From contig NW_024881502.1 in assembly GCF_019059575.1 (NCBI RefSeq), forward strand, positions 2,608,501 to 2,672,500: a stretch of DNA of 64,000 bases. Reading direction: 5' to 3'. Made by a program: the position numbers and the translations under genes. The notes beneath the pieces were generated by a model. The model saw only the letters and a program-made list of their open reading frames with translations, had not been told where the DNA came from and did not search any database. This document shows, one piece after another, positions 12,387-23,939 of the stretch; the stretch's first letter is position 1, and each line of letters starts with the position of its first letter. The stretch comes from Amphibalanus amphitrite (taxonomy: Eukaryota; Arthropoda; Thecostraca; Balanomorpha; Balanidae).

Positions 12387-12529
12387 TGATACCACCAAAC
12401 CTTACCCAACCTTACCAACTAATTTAACTTTCAATGATAACATTGAAAGTTTTGAATGTGTGAAGCTCTGACACGGTGACAAAGTTGCAAAAAAAGTGAT
12501 TTGAGGTTGGGCCATTCGAAGTGACCTGG

Positions 12530-14097
12530 GCCTCGTTTCATAAAGCGAGTCCGTAACTTACGGTTCTTTTTGGTCTTGTATTGCAAGTGCATTGATGTGA
12601 AAGCGATCATGTTAGTTTGAATCGTTGAATTTGTTTATCTTGCAGGCAAGCGGTGGCGCGGGAACCGGAGGGGCTAGCGGGGGCTGAGCCCCCCTCCCAA
12701 CATTTCGGCTGGGGGGGGGGGGCTCGTAATGTATTTGAGCCCCCCAGCTGGAGGAATCGAAATCGGAAATCTACCAACATAAATTTATAGATTCATACAT
12801 AGACCTCTGTATACAGAGGTCTATGATTCATACATAGGCGCGGGAACCAGGGGAGGGGGCAGTGCAGGAAGCTTGCCCCACAACTCTGGGGCCGTGCCCC
12901 ATAACTTTTCATAAGGCCAGGAACCGTTTGGTCCTGGCCTTATCCTCGAAAGGCCAGGAATCGTTTGGTCTTCCCCAAATTAGGGGTTGTGGGTCACAAA
13001 GGAAGAAAGCATGTGTGAAAAATCCACCTCTTTCACTGGCTCGGCAACTCATTTGGCAGATTAACCCGTGACCCGTTGGGGTCTGCCGAGCAACTCGCCC
13101 TGCTGGGGGGGGGGGGGGGCAATTGAGCCCCCTCTAAGATCTCGAGAACTACGCAGCATAGCGACAAGCGGCAAACGGTGTTGGAAAGCCCCAACAGGGA
13201 ACCACCTTGTGACCCAATTTCATTCACTTAGGTCAAACCGATGACGCCACAGGTCAGGTCAAATGTCGAATTTTAAGCGTTTACATGTATTTCAAGAAAT
13301 GCGTTGTAATTTGTAAAATCGAGTAAAATGCATTTCAATGAAAATCATCGATGGGAAAATGTTCATCAAACACATAATTTGCTATTTGAGGTCACTGATA
13401 CCAGGTCAGGACACAGTGGTCAGGTCACTGAAGGTCACAATATGAAAATATCATGTGATGCATGTTTTATGGCCCATTTTATATGCCAAATACGATTATG
13501 TGGGTCAGGCAGCCTTTAGGGTCAGTTAAGACTATGTTCTGGCGAAGGTCAGGTCAAAATGGGTCAAATTTCAAAGTTGATATTTTTGCATAAAATGGGT
13601 ATCGATTCGATGCAGCTCGTCACGGAAAGTTCAATGGTGGTCTTTGTTTTGCACTACGTGGTCTAAAATGAATTGCCTAAAAATTAAGTTAAAAATTTTG
13701 ACGTCATCAATTTTGAAGTTTTTTTTTCGCTATAACTAGGCCAAAAAAGGAGGTATCGAGGGTTAAAACCTTGATTCCAGGTTGCCACTCAGCTGATATG
13801 GAATACCTCACTTTTTTGCAAATATTGTCGTTTTTAGGTCTGAAAAATCCTATTTTAATCCTATTATATTTTAATCCTATTTTTAGGCCTAAAACCGGTG
13901 AGAACTAGATTTGGGGGTACCCTAGGCTGATCTCTATTATGCTTCAGCCCCCCCCCCCCCCAGTCTGGAAGAAGTTCCCGCGCCACTGCAAGCAAGAACA
14001 GAAAGGAGAAGGGGAAATAAATTTATCGCTTCACATGCACTTGCAATACAAGGCCAAAAACCGGCGTAAGTTACGAACTCGCTTGATGAAACGAGGC
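12530..14097. mobile_element. GCCTCGTTTCAT inverted-repeat element (5-bp duplication)
   Basis: CCTGG flanks both sides (12525-12529 and 14098-14102). Removing the insert and one CCTGG restores GTGACCTGGTGACCTG, which is what the related uninterrupted copy reads at about 33786. The arms are about 125 bp, from GCCTCGTTTCAT through GTAACTTACG to GGCGCGGGAAC. The inside contains remains of another TTAA element and poly(G) tracts. A second family member is at 52281-53056. The superfamily is not assigned; 5 bp fits few known groups. Confidence 0.82.
13065..13970 (+). mobile_element. Remnant of a poly(G)-hairpin TTAA element
   Basis: TTAA (13061-13064) is followed by CCCGTGACCCGTTGGGG, then a poly(G) run with an opposing CCCCCTC and CTCGAGAAC. 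The interior matches the 40270-41464 and 62947-64000 family (for example GATTCGATGCAGCTCGTCAC near 13610). No right terminus with GGGTTAA is present; a poly(C) run near 13950 ends it. It lies inside the GCCTCGTTTCAT element. Confidence 0.6.
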
Positions 14098-14587
14098 CCT
14101 GGTGACCTGACCTTGAAAGGTAGGAGGTTCAAACTTGCACACCATGTGTAAAATTGATGATTGATGAGTCATACAAATTTTCGCGGCGGTAGCGCCGCGG
14201 TTTTTGCGCTATTTGCGAAAAACCTCAGGGGGACGGTCAACCGCCCCCTTCCGTCAGTGCGCGGGTTAAGGAATGGATCAAAACTACTGTTCATGATGCT
14301 AAGCGAGCCCTAGATGCCTTGCTGATCAAGTGCCAGTACATTTAGGTACTTGATCTGCTATACAAACGCATTAAAAAAACTTTTTGAAACAGGTCATGCA
14401 CTTTTTCCGTTCTGCCCCACCCCTGGGGTAAAACGGGAAATGGCGTGGGGAAATACGGGCTTCGATGATCTTCACCTAGCTATATTTTCTTCTTCAGTTA
14501 CTGTCCAAGCTATTGAAAATGAAAAAGTTAACCTCGGCAAAAATATATATGTATGTTGTTGTTGTTGTTCTTCCCCCTGGGACCTCC

Positions 14588-15588
14588 TTACAGTGGACCA
14601 TAGCCGAGAGGCTCCCTATGGCGAAGGTAGCCGGCCTCCAAGGCAGCCACCAGGTTGGCGTCCCGCAGCCGCGACGGGTCGACGTAAATGCTGCCAGTTA
14701 GCCGCAGGTGGGCGCCAGCGAGGGCCGGGCAGCGGAGCAACACGTGCTCCGGCACGCCGCCTCTTCCCGGCACACGGCGCAGAGCGCCGCGGGGCACCGC
14801 TTATCGGGGCACTGCAGGCATGACACGGAGGGGTGGCGGCCGATCCGGTGCAGGTATTGGAGCGAGCGGCCCCAGTGGCGCGCCCTCAACTGGTGCACCG
14901 AGATGGCGGCCTCTCGGTCCTCTCCGGGGATGGGGAGCGGCAGAGTGCTCCCGAAGATAGACTTAAAAAAGGAGTGGGGCCAGTTTTCGCGCCACTGACG
15001 TGTGGCCGTCCGATAAACTGCCCGTGTCAGGGATCGAGCGTCCGAGGGCACGGCGTCCTGAGGCAGGGTGGCCGCTTGCTTGGCCAGGGCGTCAGCGCGC
15101 TCGTTCTCCGCCAGCCTGCAGTGAGCAGGGCCCCACTGCAGAGTGACCTGCCGGCGCTCGGCGATGTCCAGCAGCGTCCTCCAGATCGCCGCGCCGATAG
15201 TGGAGGTCTGGGCGGCCGCTCCTACGCTGAGGAGGCTCAGGGCGGCTCGCGAGTCAGAGCACGCCACCAGCGGGGTGAGGGACGGCTCATCCCGAACCCG
15301 CTCCAGCGCCGCCCTCAGGGCGAACAGCTCGGCGTGGGTGCTGGAACAGAGGCCTCCCGCAGCCACTTCAACCTCGAGAGTCTCCCCCGACGCGGTAAAG
15401 ATGATGGCGCCGCTCCCTCCTCGCCTGACCCCAGCGTCCGCGGAGCCGTCATACCAATCCACGTGGCCTGGGCTGGGAGCGCCGCCAGGTGCTGTCGGGC
15501 GGCCTCTCGTCGCGTCTCGTTGGAGGAGGCTCGGCGACCACCGGGTCCCACGTCCAGATTGAAGGCGATGGGGCGGCAGGTTGTCCAC
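14588..15588 (-). pseudogene. LINE RNase H domain and Cys-rich tail
   Basis: The minus-strand frame 15588-14698 carries the RNase H signature in order: DGSAD, THAELFALRAAL, CSDSRAAL and WGPAHCRLAENERADALAK, so the acidic catalytic residues and the histidine are all visible. It is followed by a Cys-containing stretch (SCLQCPDKRCPAALCAVC). The usual EHVLLRCP motif comes in another frame (14797-14588), so a frameshift lies near 14780. An RNase H downstream of the polymerase is typical of I-group LINEs. Confidence 0.85.
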
Positions 15589-15858
15589 GGGAGGAGGGGA
15601 ACCTCGAGGCGCGGCTCCACCGTCACTCCCTCGGCGCCCGCCTCGATCAGCGCCGACCGCCCCTGTTGTCGCCAGCCGATGGTAGACCGCAGTCGAGTGG
15701 GTGGGTCGGCCTCCGCGACGCGGCGTAGAGGGTCGTCCTCCGGCAGGGCGAGCGCTCGGCAGAGCGTTCGCGCGGCCAGCGTTTCCTGGTGGTCCATGCT
15801 GAAGGGATGCCTGCCTCGGCCAGCAGAGGATCCCTGGGGGTGGACCGTGGGCATCCGG

Positions 15859-17332
15859 TCACCACCCGGGCGGCCGCCAGGCCAGCAGCTCACGCTCCAC
15901 CAGCTGAACGTGTGACGGAGACGCGGCCGAGAGCCAGGCACCCACTGTGTATTCAAGGGCTCTCCGGACATACCCGTTCGCGACTGTCCTGAGCTGCGCC
16001 TCGCGGAGCCCCCAGGTCCGGCCGGTCATCCTCCACAGCTGTACCGTCCGCGGCTGGACCTTCCGCCGCAGAGAGTCGCAGTGGTCTTTAAAGTGTAGAA
16101 GTCTGTCGAAGGTCACCCCTAGAAGATGTAGGCTGGTGCCTCCGGTGACCTGCGTGCCGTTCATCAGGAGTTGCACGCCGCGCTCGTCCCTGCTCCGCTG
16201 AGTCAGCAGCAGCGCCTGGGTCTTCTGTCCGGCGATGGACATCTTCCAGTGCCTTGCCCATCGGGCCAGGGCGTCGGCCGACTTCTGGGCGCGAGCCACC
16301 GCAAGCTCTACGGTGGCTCCAGCGCTCAGCGTGGCCGTGTCGTCCGCATACATCAGGACGTCCGTGCGATCCGAGGCGTTCCGCAGGGTCTCGATAAGAT
16401 CCGCCGCCCAGAGCGTGTAGATGGTCAGGGCCAGGACCGAGCCCTGCTGCAGGCCCGCGCGGAACACGCGCTCGCTGCTGAGCGCGCCGTTGACCTCTAC
16501 ACGGGCCCGCCAGTCGCGAAGGAACCGGAATATCCAGGTCGCGAGACATCTGGGGAGGAGCTTGAGGAGCTTCGGGTGCAGCATCCGGTGATCGATCGTA
16601 TCATAGGCGCGGGAGAAGTCGAACGCCAGGAGGACAAAGCGGTCCGCCGTCACGCCATCCTCCGGGCCTCGTCTCGGCTTGGGGCGATTCCAGCCATCTT
16701 GTACTGTTTGAACCAAGCGGGCCAGGCTATCCACCGCCGACCTCCCGCGGCGGAACCCCACCTGTTCGGGGGGGGGGGGGCACCAGTCGGTCTCGCTCGA
16801 TGAGGTAGGTCGTCCGGGCCGCGATCATCCGCTCCGCTAACTTGGCGATGTGACTCGTGAGCGCGATCGGGCGGTAGCTGCCCACTTGTTTGGGGTCTTT
16901 GCCGACCTTCAAGATGGGGATGATGATCGCCCGTCGCCATGAGGCGGGCGTCTCGAAGTTGGATCACGATCTGTTTATGAGTACCAGAAGGGTCCGGTAG
17001 GCCGTCGGTCCGAGATGCCGCAGGTGTTCGGTGCATACCCGGTCCGGTCCTGGCGCCTTCTTTGTCCCGAGGTGTCGAATTTGGTCGTGCATTTCCTGTT
17101 CGGTGAAGGGTTGACACTGGTCGGTGCGCTGTCCCCTGCAGCAGCACGGGGCAGTCTTGAGGCCGCGGAGCTCCGTACTGACGATCCGGTCGCGCTTGGG
17201 GTGGCGCACGTTTTTGCTGACGTGGGCGTACGTTCGGACGAACGCCTCGGCCTTGGCTCGGTCCTCCGCGAGCAGTTGCCCGCAGTCCCCGTTGATGGCC
17301 CGGCCGGGGCAGACGTCCGGTGCAGCACCCAC
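15859..17332 (-). pseudogene. LINE reverse transcriptase, frameshifted
   Basis: Order on the minus strand: 17332-16964 holds the fingers motif KKAPGPDRV; 16912-16727 holds SYRPIALTSHIAKLAERMI; 16761-15859 holds GFRRGRSAVDSLARLV, FDFSRAYDTIDH, GLQQGSVLALTIYTL and the active-site YADD (YADDTATL), then the thumb region. The three pieces are in different frames. One break coincides with a run of G at about 16769-16778, a likely slippage site. The YADD box is intact, but no single frame spans the domain. Homology is to LINE polymerases; the clade (I, R1 or Jockey-like) is not certain. Confidence 0.85.
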
Positions 17333-17438
17333 CCTCCATCTTCCGCAGGATCTTGGTGACCTTCCCTATGGCCGCTGGCTTGTTCAGTTCTCCGGTCGCC
17401 AGATCGCGGAAGCTCCTTTTCTGTGCTTCGGCCTCCAT

Positions 17439-18307
17439 ATATGTAACATATATGTATGTTAGGCATATACACGGTGCCTGTGTGCTAATAATGAAGAAAT
17501 ATTATGACAACGTTTGAAACGCTTAAGACCAGCACTCTTCTTTGGAAAGAGCACATTTGAACATGCATTTATGAAACGTGAGTGGGCCAATGAAGGCAAC
17601 TGGTTTTAACTGTAACAACAAAAAACACTAATGGGCACGTAAATAGGGTAAATGTGGTAAAATTGGGTACCGGTACACCCCATATAGCCTCTACCGGAAA
17701 CCCGTTCTCCCCCCCCCCCAAGGACATTCGGCATTCGCCATAGAGCAGGATCGTTCATGTTTATCAAAACAGCCGACATCTTTCTATCGCAGCGAAAGGT
17801 TGGCTAGGACGAGAGTCATTGCTTTCACTATCACAAACCTACTGAAGCGGATTTTCACCTAGGAAGTTACCAAACAAATGTTGAAAATACATCAGCACCA
17901 TGAAAAGACAAAAAACCTTACCCACGATACTCAGCAACGCCGGCTTCCGCCGGCGTCTACCGAAAGAGGGCGGCAAATGAGCGAAGTTTGAATGGCCATA
18001 AGTGATTCCAGATAGCAACACTTGGTTAGAACAAAATGCACTTTCTTATATTGCCCCGGTACCCCATTATGCCTCACCTTCCCCTAATCTAATATGTATT
18101 TTTCTTTTTAAACATTATTACTAATATGAACATAAGGTTATTGAGCATAAGCATAAGGTATTAAGCGTAAGGTATTTAAATATAATTACAAATATGAGCA
18201 TAAGGTTATTAATAACATGCCTAATAGTTTCAAGATTTCATGTTTTTAATCATTTTTGCTCGAACATGACCTCAGTTTAACCTCAATAACTCCTGACCTA
18301 AGGTGAC
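17439..18307. other. Spacer with a possible 443-bp inverted-repeat element
   Basis: At 17644 TAGGGTAAATGTGGTAAAAT reads into GGGTACCGG, and the reverse complement of 18056-18086 starts TAGGGGAAGGTGAGGCATAA and also reaches GGGTACCGG. This suggests an imperfect inverted-repeat element at 17644-18086. Otherwise I see only AT-rich DNA and short direct repeats of GAGCATAAGGTTATT near 18130-18210. Confidence 0.4.
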
Positions 18308-18499
18308 CATAGGCGTAGGAACAGGGGGGGGGGGGGCAGGTGGGCAAGTGCCCACCCACTTTTCGAGGTGGGGGGGCCAACCATGTGTTTTGGCCCACCC
18401 ACTTTTTACTCGAGGCCCCTCGTCTCGATTTGAGAGGACGTCGTCACCTTCCAGAATAAACAAACTCGATAAAAATAAGTTCCACGAATCCCCACGCAC

Positions 18500-19620
18500 G
18501 GACTCCAAGGGGCCGTGATGGATCCAAGGAGGCCCTCTGTTCATACTTGTCAGTCGAAACCCCTGAGACTGATGGCCTGAGAGGCCCTAGTGGATCTGAG
18601 GAGGCCCCAATATCCACACTGGTCTGGGGAGGCCCCTGACACTGGCGGTCTGGGAGGCCCCTCTATCCACACTAGTCAGAGGTCTGAGACTGGTGGTCTG
18701 GGAGGCCCCTCCATCCACACTAGTCAGAATAGGCCCCTGACACTGGCGGTCTAACCGAGGCCCCCTACCCTCACTAGTCAGAGGAGGCCCCCGCTATCCT
18801 CAATAGTCAGAAAAGGCCCCTGTGACTGATGGTCTGGGAGGCCTATCCATCTACACTGTAGTCAGAGGAGGCCCCTGAGACTGATGACCTGAGAGGCCCT
18901 TATAATCACACCAGGCAGAAGAGGCCCATGAGACTGATGGACTGAGAGGCCCTTCTATTCATACTGGCCACAGGAGACCCCCAAAACTTTCGGTCTGGGA
19001 GGTCCCTCAATCCGGCACCAGTCAGAAGAGTCCCCTGAGACTGATGGCCTGGGAAGCTCTTATATTCACACTAGGCAGAGGAGGCCCTGAGACTGATGGT
19101 ATAAGAGGCCCTCATATTCACACCAGTCAGAAGAGGCCCCCGAGGCTGATGGCTGTGAGGCCCTTCTGTTCATATAACTGGCCACTGGAGGCCCCTGAAA
19201 CCGGTGGTCTGGGAGGGCCCTCTATCCACACTAGTCAGAGGAGGCCCCTGAGACCGATGGTCTGAGAGGCTCTTATATTCATACTGGCCACAAGAGGCCC
19301 CTGAGACTGATAGTCAGAGAGGTCCACTCCTAATGAATCTGAGGGGGCCCTCTTATCCACATTTACACTTTTCTAGGGAGGCCCCGAGACTGATGGTCTG
19401 AGAGGCCCTTTTACTTATACTGTCCACAGGAGCCCCCTGAGATTAATGGTCTGAGAGGCTCTTCTATTTATACTAACCAGAGGAGGCCCCTAGGATTGAT
19501 GGTCTAACAGGCCCTTCTATTTATACTAGCCAGAGGAGGCCCATGAGACTGATGGTCTGAGAGGCCCTTCTATTCAAACTAGGCAGATGAGGCCCCTGAG
19601 AATGATAGTCCGAAGAGCCA
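18500..19620 (+). repeat. Degenerate GAGGCCCCTGAGACTGATGG minisatellite
   Basis: A loose repeat of about 60-65 bp alternates GAGGCCCCTGAGACTGATGG and GTCTGAGAGGCCCTTCTATTC with CACTAGTCAGAGGAGG. Units diverge by substitutions and small indels. It fills the left part of the hAT-like element. Confidence 0.75.
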
Positions 19621-19779
19621 TGCGGCGGCAACTGGCCGTGGCCATATTTCGGCTCGGTAGGGCCCCACAGAGCTCATGAGAGCACCTCAAGGGCACGCTT
19701 ATCAAGTAGACACGCTTATCCCCATAAGGGTGCCACGCCGACTTCTGAAGGCTCCTTGTAGGCATCTAAGGGCCCTTTC

Positions 19780-20138
19780 CGGCCTCTAACGGCTCCACCC
19801 GCCTGTGATGGCTCCACACCAGTGTTTATGAGCGCCACACATCGGCGCCTTTGAGGGTCATACTAGTGTCTCTTAGGGCCCTATATCGGTGGCTCTGGGG
19901 GCCCCACACCGGCGCCTCTGTGGGCCACCACACCTGTGCATCTCAAGGCTCTATAGGTACATCTGAAGGACCCACACCGACACCTCTGAGGGCCCCACAC
20001 CAGTATCTCGGAGCTCTGAAGGCCCCACACCGGTGACTCTGAGGACTCACCGGCTCCTGAGAGCACCATGTTGATGTCTAACGGCTCCACAAGGCCACTG
20101 AAGGCACCACACAAGCTCTCACTGAGCTCTAATGTCCA
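19780..20138 (+). repeat. Degenerate CTCTGAGGGCCCCACACCGG minisatellite
   Basis: Shorter units of about 30 bp (CACACCGG, then CTCTGAGGGCCC) follow the longer-period array. The same unit resumes after the nested elements at 24960-25032, 25981-26004 and 26299-26345, showing that these stretches were once one array. Confidence 0.75.
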
Positions 20139-21568
20139 TGTACAGTGTGTCTAAAAAGAATGTACCGTCGCCACTACGTGGCGCTGGTGTCGCGAGCCGG
20201 TAGTTGGCTGAATCCGCACCAGACCACACATTCCCAAGCGCTAGGTGACAGCTGCGCAGCGGCCGGTAGTAGCGTAAGCCCGAACCTTCGTGACACGACC
20301 CCGGGGGGGGGGGGGGGAGAGGGGAGCGGGCGGGGCAGCGCGTTTAGAGAGGGATGCTCCAGCAAGCTGGCAGTTGTCGCGGCCAAAGGTCAAGGGGTCA
20401 CACACCAAGCGAACGGACGCTGATGTGGGTTCGTGGGGATCATGAACTTGTGTGTGGTAGGTGCGTCTTGCGATGCACGGGTGATACGCCAGGTCTAAGC
20501 CAAAGGATTCAGGGGAGAGCTGAAGAAAAACACCTGGTCAACTACGGCGAATAATAGTGCTGAAAAAATGGAAAGTATGGGTCAATGCAAGCCTTCATGA
20601 CTATAAAGGCCAGCATTGAATAACGATATCCGGATCGAAATAAGCAATGATTTATAATTAAATGCCGAACTAATAGCGCTGCCAAACCCTCCTAGTAAAT
20701 TGTCAAGTCGGATTATACCCACTTGAATTAAACTATCCTAAATAAAATTGTTAATTAACTTTCTAGCACTGACGTTCTTTATCATACGATAAGTATGGGG
20801 TTAACCAAGATTCAGCATCTTCCGCGTTCAAACAATCACCTGTAAGGCTAGAACATTAATGGCCAGGTAAAAACATGGTCGGGATTTGATTAACCGGATT
20901 ATAAGTCGATTTTTTTAGTCGGGATTTGATAAGTCGTTTTTTTTACGCCAACCGCATTTTTAAGTCAAGTCAGGTCACTGATCTATGACGTCATAAATGA
21001 GCAGTCCTAAAATGAACTGTGTGAAACTGTCCTAAACTGTCCTCAACATTTTAGGACTGTGTGCACACTCCTAAAATGTTCCAACTTCGCAACACCCTCA
21101 GTGCAGAGCTTTCATAGGGAGATGAAACTTACAGGATCTTATAGTATGATCGAGAGTCTCACAACTTGTATAAATGTATATCTAGGATTTTCTGAAGGGT
21201 CGCCTGAGATCAGGTCAGTCTCTCACCATTAAAAGTCAGGGGAATATGGAAATTGCTAGTTTGGTCCGGAAATGATATACAACTATCTCAAATTCTCAAG
21301 CACACGGAATCGTGATTTCATGCGCTCCTTGCAAGGTCTGATGCTTTAATTTTGCTTTGTTGATCTTGCGTGACGTCATTTATCACGTAACCAATGGTAT
21401 CAGTTTTTCGTCAATAACTCCCGATCAACTAAAGCTACCGAGGCGATAAAGCCACTAATGGACATGAAAAGACCTGCCGAATCGATTGATATGCAATATG
21501 ACCTCCTTTGACCAGCTTCGTGACCTGACGGGCTGTGACCTGACCTTGACCCGAGGTTAACACCTTAA

Positions 21569-22744
21569 CTCTCGCCCGTATTGGTGTTTTTCCAGCCGCA
21601 AACGTATAAGGGGGGGGGGGGGGTCCGTTGGACCCTCCCTTGCCGTTTCGCCCCTGATCGAGCTGGAGCTTCGCGGAAAAAACGAGCGTGTTGGCCGTGA
21701 CGAGAGGAAGTCGATGATACCCAATTTTAAGGTCCTAGGTCATCGGTTGACTTTCCAGGTCAGGTCAATGACCCAAACGTCGGGAAAATCGGGCCTGTTA
21801 GAAAGTGGTAAAGCGTGGCTGCTATGGGGTTTTCGGGGTGCTGATCACGAATATCATGTTAGTTTTGATCGCAGATGATGTCTTCATGCATTTAGGCCAG
21901 GTCGGGTCAGGTCAGGTCAGGTCAACCAGTAAGGGTATTCGTAGTAGGTGGCAACCGCCTCTGACAGCTTCGCAACATGTTACGAGGGCACCAAAACTAC
22001 ACTGAAAACAATTTAACCCAAGGCTGGCGAGTAAACCGGTGTTTCGCGGGTACCCCTATCCGCAAGCATTTTTAACCACCCTCCCAGGAGTACAGTAAGG
22101 CCCCATTGCAGTGTAGTCGTCCCTGCTCTCAGCGGACATGTTCGCTGACAGCGGTTATATCCGCTCAGAGCAAGTACGACTACACCGCAATGGGACCTAG
22201 CACTACTCCTGGGAGGGTGGTTAAAAATGGTTGCGGATAGGGGTACCCGTGAAACACTGGTTTACTCGCCGGCCTTGGGTTAAATTGTTTTCAGTGTACT
22301 TCGTTAATGTTCATATGGCTGCTAAATTCAAATTCAGCTCCTAAAACTGGCCTAGAAACATGTAAAACTCGAAAAAGTGAACCGAGGTCATCAAAGGTCA
22401 ATGACCTGACCTGACTTTCCGGTGACCTTGACACCCACCCTAATGCATGGAAGCAACATCATATCCCATGTTTGAACGCTTAAAACCACGAAAAGACTGC
22501 AAACGCGCCGCTAATGCGAGCCGACATACGCCGAATCGCGATTCCGGCCAAACATGGTCTCGAAAAGTAGGTCGCAGGTCAAAGGTCATTAAGGTCAGGG
22601 TCATTAGAATTTCAGGGTGGGTGTAAAATTGATATACGCGAGGGTAACGAAAGTTTCGTCGCGATCGGCCGCTTTTTACGCGAGTTATTCGCGAAAAACC
22701 GAGGGAGGGGGGTCCGTTCGACCCCCCCTCTATACGGGCGAGGG
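21569..22744. mobile_element. Poly(G)-hairpin TTAA element nested in copy A
   Basis: TTAA at 21565-21568 and 22745-22748. Ends are CTCTCGCCCGTAT and ATACGGGCGAGGG. The end hairpins have cores GTCCGTTGGACC (left) and GTCCGTTCGACC (right) between G and C runs. The equivalent in copy B is 50018-50954, so this insertion predates the spread of the host element. The TA-flanked MITE at 22000-22296 has inserted into it. Confidence 0.8.
22000..22296. mobile_element. 297-bp hairpin MITE with TA duplication and empty site
   Basis: Almost the whole element is one inverted repeat: it begins CACTGAAAACAATTTAACCC and ends with the reverse complement, with arms of about 145 bp. TA lies on both sides (21998-21999, 22297-22298). 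Copy B lacks it and reads AAAACTACTTCG at about 50500, the exact empty site with one TA. This shows a real insertion after copies A and B separated. Confidence 0.92.
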
Positions 22745-23939
22745 TTAAGTTGATCTCACCCGAAGAAAAAGTATACCATTCGACACGCCTGAGCTAGACA
22801 AACACGATGCTGCTAAAATCGCGGATCTGCGATCATTTTTAGCGAAGTTATTCACCAAAAACCGAACCTGTGCCTTGGGCCACTTGACCTGACCTCCGAA
22901 GTCATCGGCTGACCCTGGTCCTTAAATCGGAGACCAATCGCTGCATTTCGTAACGACGCACACGATCGTTTCTTTCGTGAGGCTCTAGCTCAATTAGGGG
23001 CGAATCGGCGAAGGGGGTTGTTTCCTCACTTCCAACCCCCAACGTCCCCTCGGTATTCAGAAAACCTGAAGGTCCGGTGAGGGTTAAAACGTTTCTCCTG
23101 AACGAGGAAGAAATGTAAAAGCCAAAGCTCTATAGACGTCCTGTAAAAGTGGCCATAATAATAAATTCGTTAGAAATAAGATGCTTTTTAAACGACTTCC
23201 TCATATAAAATCGGGTGCTGGGACCAATCTTATAAACGCTTTAGAATGGACAGGGCGTCACTGGCTAAAGTTTGGGTGCAGAAAACGGCTATTACCTAAA
23301 TGCAAAATGGTTTTCATGCATTTCAGTCAATTGTATATTGTCGGTCCCAGTGGCCGAGCTAAAAAAATCGGTAGTGTTTTGCATCTTTTACGCCCTAAGA
23401 AACTACACCATCTATCGAAGTGGGTGGGCTTATTTGAATGGGAGGGCGCATTATGCACGAATCGAGTGCTTTCGTTTATTTTGGACTGTATTTTACCACA
23501 TCCACTGCTGGTATCACTATTAATATTATCTAATGCCGTGAATACGACAGCATTCCATTTATAAGATTGGGCCAATGGAGTCGCGCCCCGCGAGCTCGGT
23601 TTTCCGCTGGGCCGCTACAGGCCAGGAAGTCGGGCTTCGCCTGAGGGCAGGACAAAGGTCAGCGAGGGAGCGCGGGGTCAGCCAGGTATCGCCAAGTGCC
23701 GAGCGGATGCCGCTCCCTCCCCTCTCTTCCCCTCTTCTCCCCTCCCCACCTCGGTATAGACGGGGAGGGACCGAACTGCCAATGACATGCGAGCGGTCAA
23801 GGCCGCTCGCGCGGCAGCGACCCTGGCGGCCGGGTGCCGCAACTGGGATTCAGCCAAGTTACCGATTCGCCTCCTGTGGGAGAGCCAAACCAGGGGACAT
23901 ACTTTTTAGATATACTGTACCGGCCTCTGAGGGATTTAA

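Larger units (their letters stand above)
12425..14265. mobile_element. Partial poly(G)-hairpin TTAA element, split by another element
   Basis: The right end is intact: GC hairpin (CGGCGGTAGCGCCGCG) near 14183, then GGGGGACGGTCAACCGCCCCC, then GTGCGCGGG and TTAA at 14266-14269. The interior (12425-12529 and 14098-14265) matches 33700-33958 of the intact relative at 32956-33958. The left end is missing. The element at 12530-14097 has inserted within it. Confidence 0.7.
14554..17438 (-). mobile_element. Decayed, 5'-truncated LINE of the I/Jockey group with RNase H
   Basis: Read on the minus strand, the copy enters just before the polymerase domain and runs through reverse transcriptase, RNase H and a C-terminal Cys-rich segment to a (CAA)n tail at 14554-14569. 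The frame shifts at least four times, so it is dead. The sequence ACATACATATAT occurs beyond the tail (about 14543-14555) and also upstream of the 5' edge (about 17445), a possible relic of the target site. Much higher GC than its surroundings. Endonuclease and ORF1 are absent. Confidence 0.85.
20930..23083. mobile_element. Older poly(G)-hairpin TTAA element inside copy A
   Basis: The right end reads AAGGTCCGGTGAGGG then TTAA at 23084-23087. The interior matches 44855-45751 (for example CAACCGCATTTTTAAGTCAA near 20951 and GACCTGCCGAATCGA near 21473). The left terminus is lost. Another element of the same superfamily (21569-22744) sits within it. Confidence 0.6.
20143..23917. mobile_element. 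TA-flanked element, copy A (Tc1/mariner-like ends)
   Basis: The left end is CAGTGTGTCTAAAAAGAATG; the right end is its imperfect inverse (CTTTTTAGATATACTG). TA, within GTAC, flanks both sides. CAGT ends plus TA fit the Tc1/mariner group, though a 4-bp GTAC duplication cannot be excluded. It is nearly identical along its length to copy B at 48572-52128, so the family moved recently. It carries older TTAA elements inside. It has no recognisable transposase; a shared 127-codon frame at 23181-23564 has no motif I know. Confidence 0.82.

Noticed and set aside
14350..15915. Long + strand frames of up to 360 codons
   Set aside because: They are the GC-rich antisense of the LINE polymerase and RNase H on the minus strand.
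23181..23564. 127-codon frame conserved between the TA-flanked copies (51390-51776)
   Set aside because: The copies are too similar for conservation to mean selection, there is no motif, and the overlapping frames are equally open.
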